In this document: one piece after another, positions 10,693 to 19,154 of the stretch | Position numbering within the stretch: the stretch's first letter is position 1 | How the letters are laid out: the number at the start of each line of letters is the position of its first letter | Source: Streptomyces sp. NBC_01142 | GTDB lineage: Bacteria; Actinomycetota; Actinomycetes; Streptomycetales; Streptomycetaceae | DNA: 64,000 nucleotides | Reading direction: 5' to 3' | Assembly (NCBI RefSeq): GCF_026341125.1 | Contig: NZ_JAPEOR010000001.1 | Coordinates: 124,001-188,000 of the forward strand | Notes under the pieces: model-generated | What the model was told of the DNA's origin: nothing | Seen by the model: the letters and a program-made list of their open reading frames with translations, nothing else | Database searches by the model: none | Translations under genes and position numbers: made by a program

Positions 10693-11805
10693 ATGGGTCT
10701 GACCAGTAACAAAGTTCTGGCCTTGGCCGTCCTGGCAGCGGTGCTGCTGTTCGCCGCCACGATCTGGCTCTGGCCGCGCCTCGCCGGCCGCAGCTGGCGT
10801 GCCGTGACCGGCAGGATCGGACTGCTGCTGGCCACCCAGCTCGCGCTCTTCGCCTCGGTCGGCTTCGCCGCCAACAACTCCTTCCTCTTCTACGGCTCCT
10901 GGGCCGACCTCTTCGGTCAGGAACAGGACCTGGGCGTCGTGGTGGACCACTCGGCCGGCGGGAAACACATCAAGGTCGTCGGAAAACAGAAGCTGGATGT
11001 ACCGGGTGGCTCGCAGCCCGCGACCGGTGGCCAGATTCAGAAGATCGTCATAGCCGGTGAGAAGTCGAAGATAGACAGCCCCGGTTACGTCTATCTGCCG
11101 CCGGAGTACTTCCAGGCGAAATACAAGAAGAACACCTTTCCGGCCACCGTCGTGCTGACGGGGTACCCCGGGACCGCGGAGAACCTGCTCAAGGGGCTGA
11201 AGTACCCCAGGACGGCCTTCCAGCAGGCCAAGGACGGCAAGATGCAGCCGATGATCCTGGTGATGCTGCGGCCGACCGTCGCTCCGCCGCGGGACACCGA
11301 ATGTGTGGACATTCCGGGCGGACCGCAGACCGAGACCTTCTTCGCCAAGGATCTGCCGAAGGCTGTTTCGGAGACGTACCGGGTGGGGACCAAGCCGCAG
11401 AACTGGGGCTTTATCGGGAATTCCACCGGTGGTTACTGTGCCCTGAAGATTGCGCTGCACCACCCCGAGCAGTTCGCGGCGGGCGCGGGCCTCTCCGCCT
11501 ACTACAAGGCCGCCGAAGACCCGACGACCGGTGATCTGTTCCACGGCGACAAGAAGGAGAGGAACCGGGCCAATCTCCTGTGGAGCCTGGACAATCTGCC
11601 GCAGGGGAGGTCGTCCTTCCTGGTCACCACATCCAAGGAGGGCGAGGGGAACCGCAGCGCGACGCTGGACTTCATCAAGAAGGTGAAGTCGCCCGCGCGG
11701 GTTTCGTCGATCACGCTCGACAGTGGCGGGCACAACTTCAACACCTGGCGGCGTGAGATTCCGCCGACCCTGGAGTGGATCAGCGGCCGGCTCAGCGCGG
11801 CGTAG
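10693..11805 (+). CDS. membrane-anchored alpha/beta-hydrolase (esterase family)
   Basis: A 370-aa protein with an N-terminal signal/TM region (about 8-26 and 39-60) and an extracytoplasmic hydrolase domain. The nucleophile elbow GNSTGG fits GxSxG, and the region after it (CALKIALHHPEQFAAGAGLSAYY) is characteristic of the esterase D/antigen 85-like family. A C-terminal GGHNFNTWR carries the probable catalytic His. It is divergent from the MprF-like gene with about 147 bp between, so the two may share control. Its stop codon lies inside the 3' end of the converging ABC ATPase gene (14-bp overlap). Confidence 0.85.
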   Translation: MGLTSNKVLALAVLAAVLLFAATIWLWPRLAGRSWRAVTGRIGLLLATQLALFASVGFAANNSFLFYGSWADLFGQEQDLGVVVDHSAGGKHIKVVGKQKLDVPGGSQPATGGQIQKIVIAGEKSKIDSPGYVYLPPEYFQAKYKKNTFPATVVLTGYPGTAENLLKGLKYPRTAFQQAKDGKMQPMILVMLRPTVAPPRDTECVDIPGGPQTETFFAKDLPKAVSETYRVGTKPQNWGFIGNSTGGYCALKIALHHPEQFAAGAGLSAYYKAAEDPTTGDLFHGDKKERNRANLLWSLDNLPQGRSSFLVTTSKEGEGNRSATLDFIKKVKSPARVSSITLDSGGHNFNTWRREIPPTLEWISGRLSAA

Positions 11806-12946
11806 TCGCTTCGATCGTTTCCAGCGCGACCTCGGTACGGGGGATGTCCTGTGCGTCCGCGTCGATGGAGCGGCGCAGTGCCTCGTGCAGCAGGGCGGGG
11901 GTGAGGACTCCGAGGAAGCGTCCGGTCTCCTCCTTGTCGATGACCGCGATCCAGCCGGCGTCGTGCTGGAGCATCGTGGAGAACGCCTGCTTGAGCGAGG
12001 CGCCGACCGGCAGCCAGGCCTCCATCCGGCGGGCGTGTTCGCGTACGGAGCCCTTCTTGCGCGCGTGCTCGGCGGAGATCCAGCCGTGCAGGTTGTTCTT
12101 GCTGTCCAGAACGACGGCCCAGCGGGAGCCGAGCTCCCGGGGCAGCGGGTCGTCGAGATGGACGACGGGCGGCTGCTCCAGATCGCCCTCCTCGATGGGG
12201 GTGACCGAGAGGCGCTTGAGGCCGCGGTCCGCACCGACGAAGTCCGCCACGTACGGGGTCGCGGGGGTGCCCAGCACGGCGGCCGGGGCGTCGAACTGCT
12301 CGATCCTGCCCTGCCCGTAGACGGCGATTCGGTCGCCGAGGCGGACGGCCTCCTCGATGTCGTGCGTGACGAAGAGCACGGTCTTGCGGACCTGGGACTG
12401 GAGTCTGAGGAACTCGTTCTGCAGATGCTCGCGCACCACCGGGTCGACGGCGCCGAACGGCTCGTCCATCAGCAGGACGGGCGGGTCGGCCGCCAGGGCC
12501 CGTGCCACGCCCACGCGCTGGCGCTGACCGCCGGAGAGCTGCTCAGGGTAGCGATCGCCGTAGACGGAGGGGTCGAGCCCCACCAGGTCGAGAAGTTCGG
12601 CGGCCCGCTCACGGCCCTTGCCGCGCTTCCAGCCGAGGAGATGGGGGACGGTCGCGGTGTTCTCCAGCACCGTCTTGTGCGGGAAGAGTCCGACCTGCTG
12701 GATCACATAGCCGATACGGCGCCGGAGCTGGACCGGGTCGATGGCGGATATGTCGTCCCCGTCCAGGAATATCCGGCCGCTGCTGGGCTCGATCAGGCGG
12801 TTGACCATCTTCATCGTGGTGGTCTTGCCGCAGCCGGACGGTCCGACGAGCGTGACCAGTTCGCCCTCGGCGACCTCGAAGGACAGGTCGTCGACGGCCG
12901 TGGTGCCGTCCGGGTACCGCTTGGTGACGTGCTCGAAACGGATCAT
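11792..12946 (-). CDS. osmolyte (glycine betaine/choline-type) ABC transporter ATPase with CBS domains
   Basis: A 384-aa OpuCA/ProV-like ATPase. Walker A GPSGCGKTTT, Q-loop, signature LSGGQRQRVGVARAL, Walker B VLLMDEPFGAVD and the H-loop are all present. The last about 130 residues form a CBS-type region, as in OpuA proteins, where it senses ionic strength. ATG at 12946 has GGGGAA just upstream; upstream in-frame codons do not look like protein. It is divergent from the two permeases and the binding lipoprotein, which form a separate plus-strand transcript. Confidence 0.92.
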   Translation of the reverse strand: MIRFEHVTKRYPDGTTAVDDLSFEVAEGELVTLVGPSGCGKTTTMKMVNRLIEPSSGRIFLDGDDISAIDPVQLRRRIGYVIQQVGLFPHKTVLENTATVPHLLGWKRGKGRERAAELLDLVGLDPSVYGDRYPEQLSGGQRQRVGVARALAADPPVLLMDEPFGAVDPVVREHLQNEFLRLQSQVRKTVLFVTHDIEEAVRLGDRIAVYGQGRIEQFDAPAAVLGTPATPYVADFVGADRGLKRLSVTPIEEGDLEQPPVVHLDDPLPRELGSRWAVVLDSKNNLHGWISAEHARKKGSVREHARRMEAWLPVGASLKQAFSTMLQHDAGWIAVIDKEETGRFLGVLTPALLHEALRRSIDADAQDIPRTEVALETIEATTPR

Positions 12947-13086
12947 GGTTCCCCATTGTGACCGGTGTTGTGTGAAGGCCATGTTGCTGCACTGTGGCGG
13001 GCCTCGGCGATTGTCAGTGCTCAGGGATATGGTCGCCAGACATACGTTCGGCATGGCTTTCGGTACGACTGGGGAGGTGGGGGTGG

Positions 13087-13800
13087 ATGAGTACGGAACG
13101 CGCTGCGCAGAGCTGTCTGGCGGCCAATGACTGGATCTGCGGGGAGTACCTCCGCACCCGCAGCCAGGAGTTGACCGACGCGACCGTCCAGCATGTCTGG
13201 ATCACGGTGGTGTCGGTGCTGATCGGTCTCGCCGTGGCCTTTCCGCTGGCGCTGCTCGCCCGCGCGAAGCCGCGGTTCGCGGGTCCTGTGCTGGGTCTGA
13301 CGACCCTGCTCTACACGATTCCGTCGCTGGCGATGTTCTCGCTGCTGCTGCCGGTCTTCGGACTGTCGGCGGCGCTGGTGGTGACCGGACTCGTGCTGTA
13401 CTCGCTCACGATCCTCGTACGGAACATCATGGCCGGCCTCGACGCCGTGCCCGCCGAGGCGCGGGAGGCCGCGCGCGGGATGGGATACGGACCGGGGCGG
13501 CTGCTCTGGGAGGTCGAGGTGCCCCTGGCGCTGCCCGCGTTGATGGCGGGACTGCGGATCGCGACGGTCTCGACGATCGCGCTGACAACAGTCGGCGCGC
13601 TGGTCGGCAAGGGCGGTCTGGGCAATCTCATAGACGACGGCGTACAGACCACCTTCAAGGCGCAGGTGCTGGCCGCGTCCGTGCTCTGTGTGCTACTGGC
13701 GGCCGTCGCCGACCTGCTGCTGCTCGGAGTCCAGCGTCTGCTGACACCCTGGACCCGAATACGCACGGCACAGGCAGGCACGGCGAAGGGGACGGGCTGA
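13087..13800 (+). CDS. osmolyte ABC transporter permease 1 (OpuCB/ProW-type)
   Basis: A 237-aa inner-membrane permease with about five or six TM helices and the EAA-like loop AEAREAARGMGYGPGRLLWEVEVPLALPALMAG that contacts the ATPase. ATG at 13087 follows a GGAGGTGGGGG ribosome site, so the longer upstream frame is rejected. The stop overlaps the next permease start by 1 nt (TGATG). Confidence 0.92.
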   Translation: MSTERAAQSCLAANDWICGEYLRTRSQELTDATVQHVWITVVSVLIGLAVAFPLALLARAKPRFAGPVLGLTTLLYTIPSLAMFSLLLPVFGLSAALVVTGLVLYSLTILVRNIMAGLDAVPAEAREAARGMGYGPGRLLWEVEVPLALPALMAGLRIATVSTIALTTVGALVGKGGLGNLIDDGVQTTFKAQVLAASVLCVLLAAVADLLLLGVQRLLTPWTRIRTAQAGTAKGTG

Positions 13801-14615
13801 TGGGGGTAGTGGCCGACGCGTGGACCTGGCTCACCACCGGCTCCCACTGGTCGGGGGAGAGCGGTGCCTGGCACCGGCTGGGCGAGCATGTCTACGTCAG
13901 CGGGGTGGCCCTCGCGCTGGCTTGTGCGATCGCCCTGCCGATCGCGCTGTGCCTGGGGCACCTCGGCAAGGGAGGAGCGCTCGCGGTCAATATCTCCAAC
14001 GCGGGCCGGGCGATCCCCGTCTTCGCGGTCCTCGCCCTCTTCATGCTCACACCGCTGCGCAGCGCCGGCTATGCGCCGACGATCATCGCCCTGGTGCTCT
14101 TCGCCGTCCCGCCGCTGCTGACCAACGCCTATGTGGGCATGCGCGCGGTGGACCGTGCGGTGGTGGAGGCCGCGCGCGGGATGGGGATGTCGGGCGGACA
14201 GCTCTTCCTGCGGGTCGAACTGCCCCTTGCCTACCCACTGCTCATGACCGGGGTGCGGTCGGCCGCCGTGCAGGTGGTGGCCACGGCCACCATCGCCTCG
14301 ATGGTGGGCCAGGGCGGGCTGGGCCGGATCATCACCGCCGGCTTCAACACGTACAACACGCCGCAGGTCGTGGCGGGCGCGCTCCTCGCGGCGCTGCTCG
14401 CGCTGCTCGTGGAAGGGGTGCTGGTGGCGGCCGACCGGCTGCTGAACCCCCTCCGCCGGTCCGTGTCGCCCGCGCGGTCGGTGCGGTCACCGAAGTCGGC
14501 GCAGAACGTGGAGCCGGCGCAGGACGTGGAGTCCGTGGAGTCCATGAAGTCCGTGAAGTCGATGAAGTCCGTGTGGCAACGCTTTCAACCCCTTTGCTGT
14601 GGACGGAGAACCTGA
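13800..14615 (+). CDS. osmolyte ABC transporter permease 2 (OpuCD/ProW-type)
   Basis: A 271-aa permease paralogous to the preceding gene, with the EAA-like loop VEAARGMGMSGGQLFLRVELPLAYPLLMTG. The last about 50 residues are unusual: a hydrophilic tail with SVESMKSVKSMKSVW, generated by tandem short repeats in the DNA (about 14525-14575). It overlaps the binding-protein gene by 1 nt (TGATG). Confidence 0.92.
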   Translation: MGVVADAWTWLTTGSHWSGESGAWHRLGEHVYVSGVALALACAIALPIALCLGHLGKGGALAVNISNAGRAIPVFAVLALFMLTPLRSAGYAPTIIALVLFAVPPLLTNAYVGMRAVDRAVVEAARGMGMSGGQLFLRVELPLAYPLLMTGVRSAAVQVVATATIASMVGQGGLGRIITAGFNTYNTPQVVAGALLAALLALLVEGVLVAADRLLNPLRRSVSPARSVRSPKSAQNVEPAQDVESVESMKSVKSMKSVWQRFQPLCCGRRT

Positions 14616-15586
14616 TGAGCAAGACCTCGCGCATCGCGGGAGCAGTACTCGGTGTGGTCGCCCTGACGGGTTCTCTCGCCGCGTGCGGTGGCGACAGCCT
14701 GGAGCAGGAGAAGGGCGGCTCGGCATCGGGCGGCGGCTCGGGCAAGAAGGGCACGCTCGTCGTCGGCGCGGCGTCCTTCACCGAGTCCAAGGTTCTCGCC
14801 GAGCTCTATGCGCAGATCCTGGCGGACGCCGGATACTCGACGTCCGTCACCACCGTGAAGAACCGTGAGCTGTACGAACCCTCCCTGGAGGAGGGCGAGA
14901 TCGACGTCGTACCGGAATACGCCGCGACCATGGCCGAATTCCTCAATGCCAAGGTGAACGGGCCGAAGGCGCCCGACGACAAGCCGGTGGCATCCAGCGA
15001 TGTCACCGCCACCGTCGCGGCGCTCACCGGGCTCGCCGAGCCGCGCGGACTGAAGGTGCTGCCGGCCGGCGCCGCCGTCGACCAGAACGCCTTCGCGGTG
15101 AGCAAGGAATTCGCCGAGAAGAACAAGCTCAAGACCCTTTCCGATCTTGGGAAGTCGAAGCTGAAGGTGAAGATCGCGGCGGGCGACGAGTGCGAGGTGC
15201 GGCCGTTCTGCGCGCCGGGTCTGAAGAAGACGTACGGCATCGATGTGTCGGGCATCGACCCCAAGGGCGTCGGCACCCCGCAGTCCAAGCAGGCGGTCAA
15301 GGACGGTGACGACCAGCTGGTGCTCACCACCACCACGGACGCGGTGATCGACGGCCTGGTCTTCCTCGACGACGACAAGAAGCTCCAGAACGCCGACAAC
15401 GTCCTTCCGGTGGTCAATGCCAAGGACGCGGGTTCCAAGGAGATAGCCGACGCCCTCGGCAGGCTCACCAAGGCGCTGACCACCGAGGATCTCGCCGAGT
15501 TGAACCGCAAGGTGGACGCCGAGCGCGCGAAGCCGCAGGACGCGGCAAGGGCGTATCTGGAGTCCAAGGGCCTGCTCAAGAAGTAG
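14615..15586 (+). CDS. osmolyte ABC transporter substrate-binding lipoprotein (OpuCC-type)
   Basis: A 323-aa extracytoplasmic lipoprotein. The signal peptide ends in the lipobox LAAC followed by GGDS, a Gly/Ser-rich linker, then the binding fold with ASFTESKVLAELYAQIL and EVVPEYAATMAEF-like segments typical of OpuAC/ProX glycine betaine, choline or carnitine binders. It is the last gene of the permease transcript. The exact ligand cannot be read from sequence. Confidence 0.93.
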   Translation: MSKTSRIAGAVLGVVALTGSLAACGGDSLEQEKGGSASGGGSGKKGTLVVGAASFTESKVLAELYAQILADAGYSTSVTTVKNRELYEPSLEEGEIDVVPEYAATMAEFLNAKVNGPKAPDDKPVASSDVTATVAALTGLAEPRGLKVLPAGAAVDQNAFAVSKEFAEKNKLKTLSDLGKSKLKVKIAAGDECEVRPFCAPGLKKTYGIDVSGIDPKGVGTPQSKQAVKDGDDQLVLTTTTDAVIDGLVFLDDDKKLQNADNVLPVVNAKDAGSKEIADALGRLTKALTTEDLAELNRKVDAERAKPQDAARAYLESKGLLKK

Positions 15587-15670
15587 TGACGGGCCGGCCC
15601 GGCGTTCTTCCTTCAGAGATTTGCCGGGCCGACACCCCATTTGGTGTCTACGCACGGTAAATTTCGGGCC

Positions 15671-16750
15671 ATGCCACGTGGACGCCACCGTCATTCCCCA
15701 CCTCTTCACAGGCTGCTGCCGCCTTCGGCGGTCGCCGGAGCGTCGGTTCTGTGTGCCGCCGGCGCGTGGTTTCTGGCGGAGCCAATGGTCCTCCGTTCGC
15801 TGGTCGCCGCGGCGGCGGCCGCGGCCGTCACCGGCGCGGTCCTCATGCGCAGTTGGGACCGGAGCGCCGGCCGTCGCGTCGCGGAGCTCACGCGCGCCCG
15901 TGAGAGCGACCAGTGGAAGACCGAGGAGCGCATAGCCGAGCTCGAGACGGACGTGGAGGAGTCCCGCGAGCTGCGCGCCAAGCTCGACGCGAAGCTGCGC
16001 GCCAAGCGGGTCGAGCTCGCTGCGCTGCGCGGGGAACACGCCGCGCTGTTGCGGCGGTACGCGACCGCCGAGACCGAGCGGGCCACCGCGCTCGAGGGCC
16101 GCAGGCAGCTCGCACTCGAAGCGGCCGCCCCGGCCAAGGCACTGCTCCCGGCCGGGCCCGCCCCCACCCCGGCGACGTATCTCCGTGCCGCCAAGGCCCT
16201 GGAGAACCTGTCGCGCAACGCCGCCGCTCAGGAGGCGAAGCGCACCGTCGAAGAGGCTCGCCGCCATGACCTGGCCGAGCGCGCCCGTGAGGCGGACGAG
16301 CCGCAGGGGAAGCACGCGGCGGCCGCCGGGGGAGAGCAGCACACCCGCCCGTCGTCCGCCCTTCCCGCCAGGCGTCCCGTCCCGGCGGCGGCAACGATCG
16401 TGCCGTACGGACCGCGGCGCCGCCCCGCCAAGCGCCCCGAGGGCGGCTTCGACTTCTTCGGCACGGGCAACGGAGACGGCACGACCGACGCAGACGGCAC
16501 CGGCACCGGCACGGGCACCGGCAACGCCAACGCCGACGGCAAGGCCGACGGAGAAGACGCGGGTGCCGGTACGCAGAAGGCGATCGAGGCCGTGCAGAAC
16601 GAGGACCTCGCCGATGTGGTGGGCGAGGAGGCCCTGGCGGCCGCGCAGCGCCCGGCCGTCACGGGCGCGGTCGGCAAGGTCATCGACCTGACTGCGCACG
16701 ACGAGACGGAGCAGATGGACGTCGTGGAGCTGCGCAGCGCGATCTCCTGA
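15671..16750 (+). CDS. membrane-anchored coiled-coil protein, unknown function
   Basis: A 359-aa protein. Two adjoining hydrophobic helices (about 20-60) are followed by a long charged coiled coil (about 64-145, Glu/Arg/Leu/Ala-rich) and then a low-complexity tail including a Thr-Gly/Asp repeat (about 280-310). A short conserved-looking end (DVVELRSAIS) closes it. The start is taken at MPRGRHRH (15671) rather than the in-frame codon at 15641. I do not recognise a named family; the architecture suggests a cytoplasmic scaffold at the membrane. Confidence 0.75.
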   Translation: MPRGRHRHSPPLHRLLPPSAVAGASVLCAAGAWFLAEPMVLRSLVAAAAAAAVTGAVLMRSWDRSAGRRVAELTRARESDQWKTEERIAELETDVEESRELRAKLDAKLRAKRVELAALRGEHAALLRRYATAETERATALEGRRQLALEAAAPAKALLPAGPAPTPATYLRAAKALENLSRNAAAQEAKRTVEEARRHDLAERAREADEPQGKHAAAAGGEQHTRPSSALPARRPVPAAATIVPYGPRRRPAKRPEGGFDFFGTGNGDGTTDADGTGTGTGTGNANADGKADGEDAGAGTQKAIEAVQNEDLADVVGEEALAAAQRPAVTGAVGKVIDLTAHDETEQMDVVELRSAIS

Positions 16751-16814
16751 CGCCGCCCGGCACGGCAGGGCCGGTTACCCGCAGGGCGCCGGTTTCCTGT
16801 GGGACCGGACACCC

Positions 16815-16846
16815 GCGGAGACGTCTACTTGCGGAGACGTCTACTT
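16815..16846. repeat. 16-bp perfect tandem duplication over the nuoD2 stop codon
   Basis: GCGGAGACGTCTACTT occurs twice head to tail (16815-16830 and 16831-16846). The inner copy includes the TAG stop of nuoD2 (16841-16843), so the second copy supplies another in-frame-looking stop context just downstream. Confidence 0.9.
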
Positions 16847-17983
16847 GTCGATGTCGCCGACGACGAAGAACAGCGAGCCCAGGATCGCCACCATGTCCGC
16901 GACCAGCGTCCCCGGCAGCAGCTCGGTCAGCGCCTGGATGTTGTTGAAGGACGCCGAGCGGAGCTTCAGGCGGTACGGGGTCTTCTCGCCCTTGGACACC
17001 AGGTAGTAGCCGTTGATGCCGAGCGGGTTCTCGGTCCAGGCGTAGGTGTGGCCCTCGGGGGCCTTCAGGACCTTCGGCAGCCGCTGGTTGATCGGCCCGG
17101 GCGGCAGGTCCGCGATCCGGTCCAGGCAGGCGTCCGCGAGCTCCAGCGCGTTGTGCGTCTGGTCGAGCAGGACCTCGAAGCGTGCCAGGCAGTCGCCTTC
17201 GGTACGGGTGACGACCTTGAGGGTGTCCTGGAGGTCGGCGTATGCGAGGTACGGCTCGTCGCGGCGCAGGTCGAAGTCGACGCCCGAGGCGCGGGCGATG
17301 GGGCCGCTCACTCCGTACGCATGGACCGCCTCGGCGGAGAGCGCGCCCACGCCGCGCGTACGGCCCCGGAAGATCTCGTTGCCCAGGACCAGGCGGTCGT
17401 AGATGTCCATCCGGGAGCGCAGCGCGGCGACGGCCTCGCGGGCGCGGCCCAGCCAGCCGGCCGGGAGGTCCTCCTTGAGGCCGCCGACCCGGTTGAACAT
17501 GTAGTGCATCCGGCCGCCGGAGACCTCCTCCATGACGTGCTGGAGGTCCTCGCGTTCCCGGAACGCATGGAAGATCGGGGTGATTCCGCCCAGTTCGAGG
17601 GGGTACGACCCGAGGAACATGAGGTGGTTCAGAACCCGGTTGAGCTCGGCGAGGAGCGTACGGGTCCAGACCGCGCGCTCCGGGACCTCCATGCCGAGCA
17701 TCCGCTCGACGGCCATGACGACACCGAGCTCGTTGGAGAACGCGGAGAGCCAGTCGTGGCGGTTGGCCAGCATCACGATCTGGCGGTAGTCGCGCGCCTC
17801 GAAGAGCTTCTCGGCGCCGCGGTGCATATAGCCGATGACCGGCTCGGCGTGCTGGATGCGCTCCCCGTCGAGTACGAGACGGAGGCGCAGCACGCCGTGC
17901 GTGGAAGGGTGCTGGGGACCGATGTTGAGCACCATGTCGGTGCTCTCCGCCGCGCCGCCGATGCCGACCGTCGTCTCCGTCAT
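16841..17983 (-). CDS. stand-alone NADH-quinone oxidoreductase subunit D paralogue (NuoD2)
   Basis: A 380-aa NuoD/49-kDa-type protein. It keeps [16 protein letters not shown] near the quinone site, the [13 protein letters not shown] loop with Arg55 (equivalent to the arginine near cluster N2), and the [13 protein letters not shown] and [17 protein letters not shown] segments. No other nuo gene is nearby, so this is an isolated paralogue of the subunit found in the main nuo operon. It lies 103 bp downstream of an NDUFAF7/MidA-family methyltransferase on the same strand. Role unknown: alternative complex I subunit or a partner for another hydrogenase/Mrp-like complex. Confidence 0.92.
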   Translation of the reverse strand: MTETTVGIGGAAESTDMVLNIGPQHPSTHGVLRLRLVLDGERIQHAEPVIGYMHRGAEKLFEARDYRQIVMLANRHDWLSAFSNELGVVMAVERMLGMEVPERAVWTRTLLAELNRVLNHLMFLGSYPLELGGITPIFHAFREREDLQHVMEEVSGGRMHYMFNRVGGLKEDLPAGWLGRAREAVAALRSRMDIYDRLVLGNEIFRGRTRGVGALSAEAVHAYGVSGPIARASGVDFDLRRDEPYLAYADLQDTLKVVTRTEGDCLARFEVLLDQTHNALELADACLDRIADLPPGPINQRLPKVLKAPEGHTYAWTENPLGINGYYLVSKGEKTPYRLKLRSASFNNIQALTELLPGTLVADMVAILGSLFFVVGDIDK

Positions 17984-18086
17984 GGGCGACAGTATCCCCC
18001 GTCGGGGCTCCGTCCCGAAGCCCGGTGCTTCATCGCCGGACGGGCTTGATCTCCGCCGGGCGGGTTTGATCTTCGCCGGGCCGGAT

Positions 18087-19058
18087 TCATTTTCGTTGCA
18101 GCAGCCAGCCGAAGTCGCCGAGGCCGCCCCGCGCCGTCAGCTCCGCCGCCTCCCCCGCCGAGGCCAGGGCGCGGACGTAACCCGCCGGGTCGGTCGAGGC
18201 GAGGGCGAGCGGGGGTCGCTCGCCCGAGATGCCCAGGCGGGCGAGGGCCTCGCGCTGGGTGGTCAGCTCCGCCCCCGGCAGCGCGCAGGCGTCCAGCGCC
18301 ACATGCGCCGTGATGTCGCAGGTGCCGTCCGGGACGGGGTGTACCTCCCGGCCCTCCCGGAAGCCCGTGAGCGTGCCGAACGGAGGCCGTGCCCGTGCGG
18401 CGTGCGCGTAGTCGACGGCGACCGCGAGACCCGACCGAAGGGTGCCCACCGCCCTCGCCCATGCCTCGTCGCGCGGACGGCCGATCTCCGCCCGGGTGCC
18501 GGGCTCCGTAAGGGGCCACCAGCGCTCCAGCCACTCCGCGTCCGGGCCGGAGACCGGTTCGCCGAGGCGTTCGGTGCCGTCGCGCCGTACGAGGACGTAC
18601 CGCGCCACCCCGTCCGGGTCCGCCTCGGCGACGTCCACCGGCACATTGTCCAGCCACTCGTTGGCGAACAGGAGCCCGCTCACGCCCGCGGGAGGCTCGG
18701 CGGTCCACTCGATGCGGGGGTCCAGACCGGCGGGGCGGCCCGCGCGCTCGACGGCGTACGCCCGTACCGGAAAACCGGGAGGGAGCGCTGCCAGTACGGC
18801 GGTGAGCAGTTCGCCGCGGCCCGCGCCGATGTCGATCAGCGCCACCTCGTCCTCGTCGGGACCGAGATTCTCCGCCGTGGTGTGCAGCAGCCGGGAGACC
18901 GCGGAGGCGAAGAGCGGCGAGGCGTGCACGGACGTACGAAAGTGTCCGGCCGGTCCCTCCGGCCGCAGATAGAAGCCGTCAGACCCGTACAGAGCGGCCT
19001 CAGCCGCTTCCCGCCATCCGCGCCACTGACACGTCTCACCGGTCACGTCATACGTCAC
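18087..19058 (-). CDS. SAM-dependent methyltransferase, NDUFAF7/MidA (COG1565) family
   Basis: A 323-aa protein. The segment [20 protein letters not shown] followed by ASAVSRLL is the family N-terminal signature, and [11 protein letters not shown] is the SAM-binding glycine loop, followed by [14 protein letters not shown]. Human NDUFAF7 dimethylates an arginine of the NuoD homologue NDUFS2; here the gene lies directly upstream of a NuoD paralogue. GTG at 19058 is chosen because GGTGGAG lies 10 nt before it; an in-frame codon at 19094 is possible. It is divergent from the sensor kinase gene. Confidence 0.85.
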   Translation of the reverse strand: MTYDVTGETCQWRGWREAAEAALYGSDGFYLRPEGPAGHFRTSVHASPLFASAVSRLLHTTAENLGPDEDEVALIDIGAGRGELLTAVLAALPPGFPVRAYAVERAGRPAGLDPRIEWTAEPPAGVSGLLFANEWLDNVPVDVAEADPDGVARYVLVRRDGTERLGEPVSGPDAEWLERWWPLTEPGTRAEIGRPRDEAWARAVGTLRSGLAVAVDYAHAARARPPFGTLTGFREGREVHPVPDGTCDITAHVALDACALPGAELTTQREALARLGISGERPPLALASTDPAGYVRALASAGEAAELTARGGLGDFGWLLQRK

Positions 19059-19154
19059 GCTGACAAGTCTCCACCTTGCGGAGTAGTCGCCCACTCACCG
19101 GATCGACCCTCCGGTTGACCCCTGCACCTATCTCCTGTCCCTACTCTGGGTTAC

